The notes below the pieces were generated by a model that saw only the letters and a list, made by a program, of their open reading frames with translations, had not been told where the DNA came from and made no database searches. A stretch of 64,000 bases of DNA from Mycolicibacter sp. MU0083. GTDB taxonomy: Bacteria > Actinomycetota > Actinomycetes > Mycobacteriales > Mycobacteriaceae. Positions 1 to 9,490 of the stretch are shown piece by piece. Numbering within the stretch: the stretch's first letter is position 1; the number at the start of each line of letters is the position of its first letter. The translations under genes and the position numbers were made by a program. Where the stretch lies: assembly GCF_963378075.1 (NCBI RefSeq), contig NZ_OY726394.1, positions 992,001 to 1,056,000 of the forward strand. The letters are read 5' to 3'.

Positions 1-288
1 CATCGTCCGGGGCGGGGTTGTAACTTCACGTTACGCACGTCGGTGAAGTATCTGGTTGCCGCCGAATGGATTTCACCGGTGCATAGGTCGGTCGCGCACG
101 TACCGATGCATCAGAACATGTTGGGAGTCAGTGGTATACGGATTTTCGTGTGATCAGCGGTCGACGGTTGTGCGGAGCCGGGGCGGCCCGGCGCTGTGAG
201 CATTCGGTAATGCCGAATTAACAGGCCGATCCGGCCGAGTAAACGGTCCGTAACGTGCCTTTAACGAACGCTCAGCAGACTACGAGCC

Positions 289-594
289 ATGAAACGGTTA
301 CTGCTGCTGGCGGGCACCACCGCCGCGCTCGGTCTGGCGGCCCCCGTGCACGCCGAACCGGTCGGCAGTGACGCTGCATTCCTCACCGAGTTGACCGGCG
401 CGGGTCTGAGTCACCGCGGCTCGGATCAGGTGGCCATCTCGGCCGGCCACTCGGTCTGTCAACTGATGGACGCCGGGCTGACCCCGATGGACACCGTGGT
501 CGCGGTCCAGACCACCAACCCCGGCTTCACGCTGCAGCGCGCCGCCGAGTTCGCCCGGATCGCGGCGCAGAACTACTGCCCCGAGCACGCCTGA
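289..594 (+). CDS. Secreted DUF732 family protein
   Basis: Predicted exported small protein of 101 aa. Residues 1-22 form a signal peptide (KR n-region, Leu/Ala core, cleavage after VHA). The mature part has the DUF732 pattern: a short helical domain with two cysteines (in the SVCQLMD segment and in the C-terminal YCPEHA) that probably form a disulfide. DUF732 proteins are abundant in mycobacteria and have no established function. The ATG start gives a clean signal peptide. Two further DUF732 genes lie at 23297 and 32001. It stands alone, with about 290 bp of gene-free DNA upstream. Confidence 0.85.
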   Translation: MKRLLLLAGTTAALGLAAPVHAEPVGSDAAFLTELTGAGLSHRGSDQVAISAGHSVCQLMDAGLTPMDTVVAVQTTNPGFTLQRAAEFARIAAQNYCPEHA

Positions 595-651
595 CCCCGG
601 CTGTCGCTGCCGGCATTGCCGGGCGTTGACTTTAAAAGTATTTTTGATGTC

Positions 652-1125
652 ATGGACGTGTCGTTCTCGGACCTGCAGCTGCGGGGCAAGGCCACGGTCG
701 AGGCCTGGCTGGGTACGTCGGCGGGTCGCCCCCTGCTGGTACGCCGCCGCGATGCCGAAGACCTAGTGCTGATCACCGCCTCACGTGCCGCCCAGGCGCG
801 CGAAGCGTCGTCGGCGACCGCACGACTGTTCGTCGCGCTGGTGCAGCAGAATGCTCACGTTCAGGAGCTGATGGCCGATGTCATTCCCCAGGTGTTTCCC
901 TGGGTGGATTTCCTCTCACGTGACGAGGCGCGCCAATTCACCGCTGAGCTGGTGTCGACGATGAAAGCGGCAGAGTCGATCGACAATCCGGCGCCGGTGG
1001 CCCAGGTGATCGAAGCCTGGCGGCACACCGCCGAGGTGCTGGCGGATCCCGAACTCGCGGCGGTGCTTTCAGCGCCCAGCGAGGAGGACTTCGGCCCGGT
1101 GCCGGAGCCGGGAGTCCGCAGATAG
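652..1125 (+). CDS. Antitoxin-like (prevent-host-death type) protein
   Basis: 157 aa, probably the antitoxin half of a type II toxin-antitoxin-like pair. The N-terminal 45 residues (VSFSDLQLRGKATVEAWL, then VRRRDAEDLVLITASRA) resemble the Phd/YefM fold: beta strand, helix, then the RR-D-EDLVL strand. A long helical C-terminal part follows. The ATG at 652 is preferred to an in-frame TTG at 616 because a TATTTT box ends 8 nt before it, as in leaderless mycobacterial transcripts. Its TAG directly abuts the GTG of the next gene, so the two are co-transcribed and probably coupled. Family assignment is by motif only. Confidence 0.6.
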   Translation: MDVSFSDLQLRGKATVEAWLGTSAGRPLLVRRRDAEDLVLITASRAAQAREASSATARLFVALVQQNAHVQELMADVIPQVFPWVDFLSRDEARQFTAELVSTMKAAESIDNPAPVAQVIEAWRHTAEVLADPELAAVLSAPSEEDFGPVPEPGVRR

Positions 1126-1479
1126 GTGGCGCCCAAGCGTGGGGATCGTGTTGCGCCGCCTGCGGGCCATGACGAATGGGAGCTTCGGTTCGCCACCGGC
1201 GAGGCAGTCAAGGGCTGGGATGCGCTGTGTCAACAGGCTCCGGCCAACACCGCGACCGCGTGGCGCGAGCTTCGTGCACGTGTGCAGCGGCCGGCGCCGA
1301 CCAGTCGGCATCATCAGCTCAAGGGCCGACTGGCCACTGCGACTCATCGCGGCATTGAGATGGAGCAGTGGCAATACGAGGTGACGGCCGCCGGCCGAAT
1401 CTGGTACCTGGTCGATACCGTCAGTCGCACGTTGTGGCTCAAGCACGCCGGGCCCGGTCATCCAAAGAGCACCGAGTAG
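1126..1479 (+). CDS. Putative toxin-like partner of upstream antitoxin
   Basis: 117 aa starting at the GTG that directly follows the upstream stop codon. Visible features are WELRFATGEAVKGWDALC, then a basic HHQLKGRLATATHRG stretch, then WQYEVTAAGRIWYLVD and a terminal TLWLKHAGPGHPK. Arg, His and Lys lined up on short beta strands ending in a WLKHAGxxHPK motif recall RelE/HigB-like RNases, and the paired context supports this. I cannot show catalytic residues. It may be an orphan mycobacterial hypothetical protein instead. Confidence 0.5.
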   Translation: MAPKRGDRVAPPAGHDEWELRFATGEAVKGWDALCQQAPANTATAWRELRARVQRPAPTSRHHQLKGRLATATHRGIEMEQWQYEVTAAGRIWYLVDTVSRTLWLKHAGPGHPKSTE

Positions 1480-1523
1480 CCGGCCGGCGGTGACCGAAGC
1501 GCCAGTACGCTCTGAGCTGCAAC

Positions 1524-1597
1524 GCCCCCATAGCCCAATTGGCAGAGGCAGCGGACTTAAAATCCGCCCAGTGTCGGTTCGAGTCCGACTGGGGGCA
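1524..1597 (+). tRNA. tRNA-Leu (anticodon UAA)
   Basis: 74-nt cloverleaf. The acceptor stem is GCCCCCA paired with TGGGGGC (7/7), the discriminator is A, and CCA is not encoded. The anticodon stem is GCGGA/TCCGC with loop CTTAAAA, giving anticodon TAA (reads UUA, Leu). The T arm is GTCGG-TTCGAGT-CCGAC. The variable region is only about 5 nt, unlike the long class II arm normal for tRNA-Leu. UUA is a very rare codon at this GC content. Confidence 0.93.
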
Positions 1598-1604
1598 CCC
1601 AAGA

Positions 1605-2181
1605 ATCCCGGCGCGTACATCGTCCCCGTGGCTACCCGCGGCCCGACGCGCCACCCCGCATCGCAACGGTCGGCAACCGCTCCGGTGGTAGTGCCGCCGG
1701 ATTGCAGGCCGGGGTCGGATAGCCAGCCGCGGCCACGGGAGCCGACGGGCCGAGCATGGCGTCGCAGGCCGCCCGGGTTCCCGCTGGTTAGGGCGCTGCG
1801 GCGGCGCCTGCATACCTGTCGTTCGGAAAAATTGCAAGAGTTCTGTGACCTGTGCCGCGTAATTTCACACCGATCCTTCTTAATTTCTTATTCAACGCTA
1901 ATAGCGGCCGGGGTCGCAGGTTGCGAGTTGATGAATATTGCGAGGTAGTGATGGGTATTAGCGGTTGCTGGACGCTGTCGGATCGAGCGATATCGACGGA
2001 TGTCGCATGGGGCTGATGGGATTTGTCTGCGACCTCGCTCACAATAATTACGTCATTTTCCAGTTACGCGGAATTCACCGCTAGGATCAACCGGACGCCC
2101 CGTCCCGGCGCCCGGTCTGCACTTCGGTTGCAACGCGGTAGCTGCGGGGGAGCGTGGGCGATGACGATACGAACCGGATAG
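1605..2181. other. Gene-free stretch between tRNA-Leu and beta-propeller gene
   Basis: About 575 bp with no convincing ORF: the candidate frames lack mycobacterial codon bias. From about 1820 to 2060 the sequence is clearly more AT-rich than its surroundings, consistent with a regulatory region for the gene at 2182 or an old insertion remnant next to the tRNA. I looked for a second copy of the tRNA 3' end, as an attachment site would leave, and saw none. Confidence 0.5.
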
Positions 2182-3246
2182 ATGCGAACTGTGGTCGATG
2201 GGAGCGATGTGGGCGACGTGCAGGCAGATAGGGCGGCCAACTCGGCAACGCGCGCCGTCACCAGTGTGGCCTTGAATCGCGGCCCCATCGGGGGCGTGGC
2301 GGTCACCGCGGACGGCACGCGATTGCTGGCCACCAACTACGGCGACGACACCGTCTCGATCATCGACACCGCCAGTTGTCGCGTCGTGAGCACCGTCTTC
2401 CATGCCGACGAGCCGTTCGCGATCGCCGCGGGTCCGGCCGGTACCGGATGGGCCTACGTGACCGCCGGTTCGACCGCGCTGGACGCCGTGCTGGCGATCG
2501 ACGTGGACACCGCCGAGGTCACCGGCTGTTATCCGGTGGCCATGGACATCGGTTACCTGGTCGTGGACCCGACCAGCACCCGCGTCTACCTGACCCGCAC
2601 CGGTTCCTCCGGCGTCGACGTGCTGGCACTGGACGCGGCCATGCGGCCCGTGGGCTCGGCGGCGGTATCCGGCCGCACCGGTGCGGCCGCGGCCGGCCTG
2701 CGCATCAGCGCCGACGGTCAGCGGCTTTACGCGGCCGTCCGTCAGCCCGGCGGCGACATCGTCACCGTGCTCGACCGTGAACTCAACGTCATCGACACCG
2801 TCCGGGTCGGCGCGACCATCGTCGACGTCGCCATCAGCCCCGACGGTGCCCGCCTGCACATCGCGACGTGCGGTGCCGACGGTCGTGGCGCCGTTCACGT
2901 CGTCGACACCCGCAGCCACGCCGTGAGCTCCAGCCGCACCATCGAGGCCCAGCTGATCCAGTTGATCGCCAGCCGCGACGGTCTGCGGGTCTACCTGGTG
3001 ACCTCCGACGGTGTGCTGGTGGTGTGCGCCCGCACCAACGAGACCCTGGAGACCTTGACCGGGATCGGCGAGCCGTCCTGCGCGGTGGAGAGCCCGGACG
3101 GCAGCAAGCTCTACGTCGCCGGTTTCGACGGCACCGTCCGGGTCGCCTCGCTGGCCGATCTGCCGGCGTCCTCGGAATCGCTGCACGAGCAACTCGAGCT
3201 CGACGATGCCGTCAGCCGGATGCTGCAACTGCAACCCGCCCTCTGA
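2182..3246 (+). CDS. Seven-bladed beta-propeller (YVTN-type) protein, Rv1057-like
   Basis: 354 aa. At least six repeats of about 40 residues carry the pattern (I/V)(S)PDG-(x)LY/LH(V/I)A followed by a VxVxDT strand, for example VTADGTRLLATNYGDDTVSIID near residue 42, ISADGQRLYAAV, ISPDGARLHIAT and SPDGSKLYVAGF. These define a cytoplasmic or surface beta-propeller of the YVTN/NHL class. No signal peptide is visible. Position next to fadD14 matches H37Rv Rv1057, reported as a stress-induced propeller under MprA control. The AT-rich region upstream could hold such sites, but I cannot identify boxes. Ligand unknown. Confidence 0.85.
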   Translation: MRTVVDGSDVGDVQADRAANSATRAVTSVALNRGPIGGVAVTADGTRLLATNYGDDTVSIIDTASCRVVSTVFHADEPFAIAAGPAGTGWAYVTAGSTALDAVLAIDVDTAEVTGCYPVAMDIGYLVVDPTSTRVYLTRTGSSGVDVLALDAAMRPVGSAAVSGRTGAAAAGLRISADGQRLYAAVRQPGGDIVTVLDRELNVIDTVRVGATIVDVAISPDGARLHIATCGADGRGAVHVVDTRSHAVSSSRTIEAQLIQLIASRDGLRVYLVTSDGVLVVCARTNETLETLTGIGEPSCAVESPDGSKLYVAGFDGTVRVASLADLPASSESLHEQLELDDAVSRMLQLQPAL

Positions 3247-3287
3247 CCCGCGCCCCACGCTCGGCGGTGGCGTGATCGAATAGGCCG

Positions 3288-4918
<1,631 letters not shown>

Positions 4919-4919
<1 letters not shown>

Positions 4920-5977
4920 TGAGCCTGCGTGTCGTTCAATGGGCCACCGGCGGGATCGGGGTGGCCGCGATCAAGGGCGTGCTCGAACACCCCGAGCTCG
5001 ACCTGGTCGGCTGCTGGGTGCATTCGAAAGCCAAGAGCGGCAAGGACGTCGGCGAGATCATCGGCACCGATCCGGTGGGGGTGACGGCCACCGACAGCGT
5101 CGAGGAGATCCTGGCGCTCGACGCCGACGCGGTGATCTACGCGCCGCTGCTGCCCAACGTCGACGAGGTGGCCGCACTGCTGCGGTCGGGGAAGAACGTC
5201 ATCACCCCGGTCGGCTGGTTCTATCCGACCGAGAAGGAGTCCGGTCCGCTCGACGCGGCGGCCCGCGAGGGCGACGTGACCCTGCACGGTGCCGGCATCG
5301 GTCCGGGTGCGGCCACCGAACTGTTCCCGCTGCTGCTGTCGGTGATGTCCACCGGTGTCACATTCATTCGCGGCGAAGAGTATTCGGATCTGCGCACCTA
5401 CGGCGCCCCGGACGTGGTGCGGCACGTGATGGGTTTCGGCGGCACCCCGGACAAGGCGCTGAGCGGCCCCATGCAGAAACTGCTCGACGGCGGGTTCCGG
5501 CAATCGGTGCGGCTGTGCGTGGACCGGCTGGGCTTCGCCGCCGACGAGCACATCCGCTCCTCGCAGGAGATAGCGGTGGCCACCGCGCCGATCGAATCAC
5601 CGATCGGCACCATCGAACCCGGCCAGGTCGCCGGGCGTCGCTTCCACTGGGAGGCCACCGTCGGCGACGACGTGGTGGTGCGGGTCACCGTCAACTGGCT
5701 GATGGGCGAGGAAAACCTCGATCCGGCATGGACATTCGGGCCCGCCGGAGAGCGCTACGAGATGGAGGTCCGCGGCAACCCCGACACCTTCGTCACGGTC
5801 AAGGGCTGGCAGCCCGAGACCGTCGAGGCCGGCCTGGTCAGCAACCCGGGCATCGTGGCCACCGCGGCGCACTGTGTCAACGCGATCCCCGCGACCTGCG
5901 CGGCCGCCCCGGGCATCGCCGGATTCTTCGACCTGCCGCCCATCACCGGCCGGGCCGCCCCGCACCTGGCACGCTGA
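4919..5977 (+). CDS. Dihydrodipicolinate reductase-like NAD(P)-binding protein (Rv1059-like)
   Basis: 352 aa with an N-terminal Rossmann fold (VVQWATGGIGVAAIKGVL, residues about 4-21) and the DapB_N-like continuation LVGCWVHSKAKSGKDVGE. Mycobacterial members are annotated as dihydrodipicolinate reductase-like, but DapB itself is shorter, so lysine biosynthesis is unlikely. An oxidoreductase acting on a lipid or CoA substrate is more plausible given translational coupling to fadD14 (1-nt overlap). Specific substrate unknown. Confidence 0.8.
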
Positions 5978-5987
5978 AACCGGCATC

Positions 5988-6824
5988 GTGGAAACGACGT
6001 TCAAGCGTGCCCTGGTGCTCGGTGGCGGTGGGGTGGCCGGTATCGCCTGGGAGACCGGCGTGCTCTGCGGTATCGCCGACGAATCTCCCGCTACGGCAAA
6101 GGAACTCCTGAATTCCGCGGTGCTGGTGGGTACCTCGGCCGGATCGGCGGTGGCCGCCCAGCTCGGTAGCGGGCTCGAGCTGGAAGAACTGTTCGCCCGC
6201 CAGCTATCCGAGACCACCTCGGAGATCGACCCCGGCGCCGGCGGCGCCGAGCTCGACGAGCTGTTCATCGCCGCGATCACCGCGCCGAACACCACCACCG
6301 CGCAGAAACTGCAGGGGATCGGCGCGGTTGCCCTGGCCGCGCAGACCATCGCCGCACCGGTGCGGCGGGGCATCATCGCCGACCGCCTGCCGTCACACGA
6401 CTGGCCGGACCGGACACTGCGGATCACCGCGATCGACATCGACACCGGTGAACTGATGGTCTTCGACGGCGAATCCGGTGTGGAACTCGTCGACGCGGTC
6501 GCGGCCAGCTGCGCGGTACCGGGCGCCTGGCCGCCGGTCGTGATCGGTGCGCGCCGCTACATGGACGGCGGCGTGCGCAGCACGATCAACCTCGATGTGG
6601 CCGCCGACTGCGACGAGGCCGTGCTGCTGGTGCCCACCGGCGGCGGCGTCGACGGCGAGATCGACGCCTACCGCGGCCGGGTCTGCGCGGTCCTGGCCGA
6701 CGGCGATGCGCTGCGGGCCTTCGGCGACAATCCGCTGGACCCGGCGTGCCGAGCGGCGTCGGCGCGGGCGGGCCGCGATCAGGGCCGCCGGCAGGCCGCC
6801 GCCATCGCCGAGTTTCTTGGCTAG
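5988..6824 (+). CDS. Patatin-like phospholipase (Rv1062-like)
   Basis: 278 aa from a GTG at 5988, chosen because it opens directly on the patatin fold: oxyanion loop GGGGVAG at residues 12-18, nucleophile elbow GTSAG near 48 (Ser in GxSxG), and the DGG of the catalytic dyad near 192. Upstream in-frame codons would run back into the preceding gene. Predicted lipid acyl hydrolase, cytosolic or membrane-associated. It lies 10 nt after the reductase gene and converges on a second patatin gene, with a hairpin between. Confidence 0.87.
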   Translation: METTFKRALVLGGGGVAGIAWETGVLCGIADESPATAKELLNSAVLVGTSAGSAVAAQLGSGLELEELFARQLSETTSEIDPGAGGAELDELFIAAITAPNTTTAQKLQGIGAVALAAQTIAAPVRRGIIADRLPSHDWPDRTLRITAIDIDTGELMVFDGESGVELVDAVAASCAVPGAWPPVVIGARRYMDGGVRSTINLDVAADCDEAVLLVPTGGGVDGEIDAYRGRVCAVLADGDALRAFGDNPLDPACRAASARAGRDQGRRQAAAIAEFLG

Positions 6825-6866
6825 CGACGAGCGCGAGCGCGACGGAGTCGGGTGCTGCGGGTCGTC

Positions 6867-6888
6867 GCCCTAGGCCGAGGCCTAAGGC
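6867..6888. terminator. Putative bidirectional terminator between convergent patatin genes
   Basis: Inverted repeat GCCCTAGGCC / GGCCTAAGGC separated by GA, 10 bp with one mismatch. It contains the stop codon of the minus-strand gene. No U-tract follows, as is common for mycobacterial terminators. Confidence 0.5.
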
Positions 6889-7814
6889 GCTTTCGGCGGC
6901 GACTTCGCGGTGTCGAGGGCCTGGGCGGCCAGTTCGCGCCCCACCTCGACCAGCTCCGCCGCGCGATGGAAGTCCAGGCTCCGGCAGGAGGACCGGGGCA
7001 CCTCGATCAACAGGTCCGGTGGGTGTGAGGCGAGCTGGTGCCGGGCCAGCGCCGCCTGGGCGATGTCGATGGTCCGGTTCATCACCTCGAAGCTGCCCAG
7101 TTTGGGCACCTCGGGTTCGGGCTCGCCGCCCTCGCCGGTATCACTGTCCGCACCGCTGAACCACGTACCGCGCAGCATCCGATTCAGCCGCCCGGGCGAG
7201 ACGCCGCGATCGGCGTCCTCGGTGGTCGGGCCGCCGGCCGCCGGGCCGCCCCCGTTGAGGCTCACCGCCACCGTCAGGTCGGCGTTGACGGCGCTGAGCG
7301 GGGCCATCGGCAGCGGGTCGAGGATGCCGCCGTCGGCGAGCAGTCGCCCGTCGACCACATGCGGCGCGATCACCCCGGGGATAGCGATCGAGGCGCGGAT
7401 CGCGGTGTCGACCCGGCCGCGCTGCAGCCACACCGAGCGGCCCGCGATCAAGTCGGTGGCCACCGCGGTGTAGGGCATCGGCAGGTCCTCGATGGCGATG
7501 TCGCCCAGCATGTCGCGGACGACGTCGAGGATCTTCTCCGCCCGAAACACCCCCGCCGCGGTGAACGACGGGTCCAGCAGGCGCAGTACCGCGCCCTGGG
7601 TGAGCGATTTCGCCCACTCGGCGAAGTCATCGAGGCGCCCCGCGGCCTGCAGACCGCCGACCAGAGCGCCCATCGAGGACCCGGAGATCCCCACGACGTC
7701 GTAGCCGCGCTCGCGCAGTTCGGCGATGACCCCGATGTGGGCGTAACCGCGTGCGCCGCCGCTACCCAGTACCAGAGCTACCCGGGCTGCCCGGGATTCC
7801 GTAGCAGAGGTCAT
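6882..7814 (-). CDS. Patatin-like phospholipase (Rv1063c-like)
   Basis: 310 aa from ATG 7814 (an in-frame ATG at 7835 adds 7 aa). Patatin motifs are complete: GSGGARGYAH at residues 17-26, nucleophile elbow GSSMG at 45-49 and DGG in LLADGGILDPLP. Predicted serine lipase/phospholipase of the RssA/YchK type. Its C-terminal third carries an acidic Pro/Glu-rich insert before a helical tail. Convergent with the other patatin gene. The H37Rv neighbour lpqV is not seen upstream, where only a short gene-free stretch separates it from the Cys-leader promoter. Confidence 0.87.
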   Translation of the reverse strand: MTSATESRAARVALVLGSGGARGYAHIGVIAELRERGYDVVGISGSSMGALVGGLQAAGRLDDFAEWAKSLTQGAVLRLLDPSFTAAGVFRAEKILDVVRDMLGDIAIEDLPMPYTAVATDLIAGRSVWLQRGRVDTAIRASIAIPGVIAPHVVDGRLLADGGILDPLPMAPLSAVNADLTVAVSLNGGGPAAGGPTTEDADRGVSPGRLNRMLRGTWFSGADSDTGEGGEPEPEVPKLGSFEVMNRTIDIAQAALARHQLASHPPDLLIEVPRSSCRSLDFHRAAELVEVGRELAAQALDTAKSPPKAP

Positions 7815-7976
7815 GCCCACCATTGTGCTGGCCACGCCGCCGGGTTTTCCATCAGCGTGATCGCAACCGGCGAAATCGAGAGAACATGCAGGTCGGAGAT
7901 GTTTTACCCGGATTGCGCCGCCGGCATCGGCGGCCGACCGTGCAGGTGCTGATTACCGGCCGGCGGCGTCCTCGTC

Positions 7977-7982
7977 TAACGT
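7977..7982 (+). promoter_or_regulatory. -10 box (TAACGT) of leaderless Cys leader/CDO operon
   Basis: TAACGT fits the mycobacterial TAnnnT -10. The GTG at 7990 begins 8 nt after its last T, so the transcript is predicted to start at the leader ORF codon itself. Confidence 0.65.
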
Positions 7983-7989
7983 GGCGGCC

Positions 7990-8034
7990 GTGATGGAGCA
8001 CGTCGGATTCCAGGGCTGTTGTTGCCGCAGCTGA
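7990..8034 (+). CDS. Polycysteine leader peptide (putative Cys attenuator)
   Basis: A 14-codon ORF (MMEHVGFQGCCCRS) with three consecutive Cys codons (TGT TGT TGC) just before the stop, lying 54 nt upstream of the cysteine dioxygenase start. A TAACGT -10 box places the transcription start at this GTG, so it would be leaderless. Leaderless Cys-rich short ORFs that regulate downstream sulfur genes according to cysteinyl-tRNA supply have been described in mycobacteria, and this has that architecture. The regulatory role here is inferred. Confidence 0.75.
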   Translation: MMEHVGFQGCCCRS

Positions 8035-8088
8035 ATGCTGCCGCCGACCCCTTCTTGAATCCACCCCATCTCATCCGGAGTTTCCACC

Positions 8089-8640
8089 ATGGCTATCGCC
8101 GAACCCATCGCCCTGCGCCGCCCGACCGTCGGAGGGCGCACCCTGCGCCGTCCCGACCTGCTACAGATCACCGACCTGGCCGCCGAGGAAGTGCTGCGCG
8201 GCCGTTACGACCACCTACTGCCCGCCACGGGCCTGCCCGACGACGAGCGCTGGTTCGCCCGCATCCACGGCGACGACCGGCTCGACATCTGGCTGATCAG
8301 CTGGGTGCCCGGGCACGCCACCGAGTTGCACGACCACGGTGAATCGCTCGGCGCGTTGACCGTGCTGTCCGGAGCGCTCGACGAGTTCCATTGGGACGGC
8401 GACCGGTTGGCGCGGCGACGGCTCGACGCCGGGGATCAGGCCGCGTTCTCGCGCGGCTGGGTTCACGACGTGGTGTGGGCGCCGTCGTCGAATTCCGCGG
8501 CAGCCGAGCCCGCCGCGCCTACGCTGAGCGTGCACGCCTATTCACCGCCGTTGTTCGAGATGTCCTACTACGACGTCGCGCCCGACAACACGTTGCGTCG
8601 GCAACGCACCGAACTGACCGAGCACCCGGAGGCATCATGA
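8089..8640 (+). CDS. Cysteine dioxygenase family cupin (Rv1065-like)
   Basis: 183 aa cupin. The metal-binding motif HDHG is at residues 81-84, with a third His near 126 (WVHDVVW). The family oxidises L-cysteine to cysteine sulfinate with a non-haem Fe(II) and O2. It begins at ATG 8089 behind a CCGGAG ribosome site, downstream of the Cys-rich leader, and overlaps the rhodanese gene by 4 nt (ATGA). The pair fits cysteine catabolism and sulfur transfer induced when cysteine is plentiful. Confidence 0.87.
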   Translation: MAIAEPIALRRPTVGGRTLRRPDLLQITDLAAEEVLRGRYDHLLPATGLPDDERWFARIHGDDRLDIWLISWVPGHATELHDHGESLGALTVLSGALDEFHWDGDRLARRRLDAGDQAAFSRGWVHDVVWAPSSNSAAAEPAAPTLSVHAYSPPLFEMSYYDVAPDNTLRRQRTELTEHPEAS

Positions 8641-9113
8641 CCGTGACGCAGCGCACCAGTCGCATCGACGCGATGCTGGCGGCGGCCCGCGCCAAACTGC
8701 ACCGGTTGAGCGCCGACGAGGTGCCCGCCGCCCTGCGTGCCGGCGCCCACCTGGTCGACATCCGGCCCGCCGCCCAACGGGAGCGCGAAGGCGCGGTGCC
8801 GGGCGCGTTGGTCATCGAACGCAACGTGCTGGAGTGGCGATGCGACCCGACCAGCGACGCGCGACTGCCGCAGGCGGTCGACGACGACGTGCAGTGGGTG
8901 ATCCTGTGCTCGCAGGGCTACACCTCGAGCCTGGCCGCGGCCGCGCTGGTGGACCTAGGCCTGCACCGGGCCACCGACGTCATCGGCGGTTATGAGGCGT
9001 TGGCCGCCGTCGGGGAACTGGTGCAGCCGGCGCCGTTGCGGGCACTAAGCATTGGAGTGCAGCAGGGGGCGGAGTCGTTCAGTCTTCTCGGGGGTCCACG
9101 TCGCTGGATGTAG
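8637..9113 (+). CDS. Rhodanese-like sulfurtransferase (Rv1066-like)
   Basis: 158 aa single-domain rhodanese. It has an N-terminal LVDIRPAAQRE strand-loop and the active-site loop CSQGYTSS starting at Cys91, the persulfide-carrying cysteine. ATG 8637 overlaps the stop of the cysteine dioxygenase gene, so translation is coupled. Predicted to move sulfane sulfur derived from cysteine breakdown. Cytosolic, with no signal peptide. Confidence 0.9.
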   Translation: MTVTQRTSRIDAMLAAARAKLHRLSADEVPAALRAGAHLVDIRPAAQREREGAVPGALVIERNVLEWRCDPTSDARLPQAVDDDVQWVILCSQGYTSSLAAAALVDLGLHRATDVIGGYEALAAVGELVQPAPLRALSIGVQQGAESFSLLGGPRRWM

Positions 9114-9139
9114 GACCGCCGCTGTCGTCGCCCTTCGGG

Positions 9140-9490
9140 TCAGTGCCCGTGATGGTGATGATGATGCGGGGCGTGCGGCGCATGAGGCGCGTGGGCCGGG
9201 GTGGAGTGGTGCGGCGCATCCGGATTGTGCGGCACCGACGGTAGATCCGGCACATCGGGTAGCGAGACCGATCGCGGTGGGTCGGACGCGTCCTTCTCGG
9301 CGGGCGCATCGGCGGGCATGTCCAGAAACTCGGGGATACCGGGCTCGACCGGCGCTACCGGTTCGGTCGGGTCGCCGGGAGCGGCGAAGCCGGTCGGGAT
9401 GCCGCTGAATACGGCCAGCATGCTGAGTGCGATAACCGCGCCGAGGCGCCGACCGGCGTGGATCGGTCGCACGTCAGTCGGCCTGACCAT
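9140..9490 (-). CDS. Small secreted Pro/His-rich protein
   Basis: 116 aa from ATG 9490 (a second ATG at 9493 is adjacent). The N-terminus is a signal peptide (R-rich start, LGAVIALSMLAVFSG core, cleavage near GFAAP). The mature part is acidic and proline-rich and ends in a histidine tail, HAPHAPHAPHHHHHHGH. The start overlaps the end of the minus-strand Abhydrolase_9 gene by about 17 nt, so it is probably the last gene of that operon. A metal-binding role (Ni, Zn, Cu) is an inference from the His tail only. No family recognised. Confidence 0.65.
   Translation of the reverse strand: MVRPTDVRPIHAGRRLGAVIALSMLAVFSGIPTGFAAPGDPTEPVAPVEPGIPEFLDMPADAPAEKDASDPPRSVSLPDVPDLPSVPHNPDAPHHSTPAHAPHAPHAPHHHHHHGH

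Noticed and set aside
23..49. Inverted repeat ACTTCAC / GTGAAGT near the window start
   Set aside because: Operator-like 7-bp arms, but no adjacent gene in the window to relate it to and the flank is missing.
1605..2181. Possible integration remnant next to the tRNA gene
   Set aside because: AT-rich, but I found no integrase fragment and no duplicated tRNA 3' end. Kept only as a gene-free stretch.
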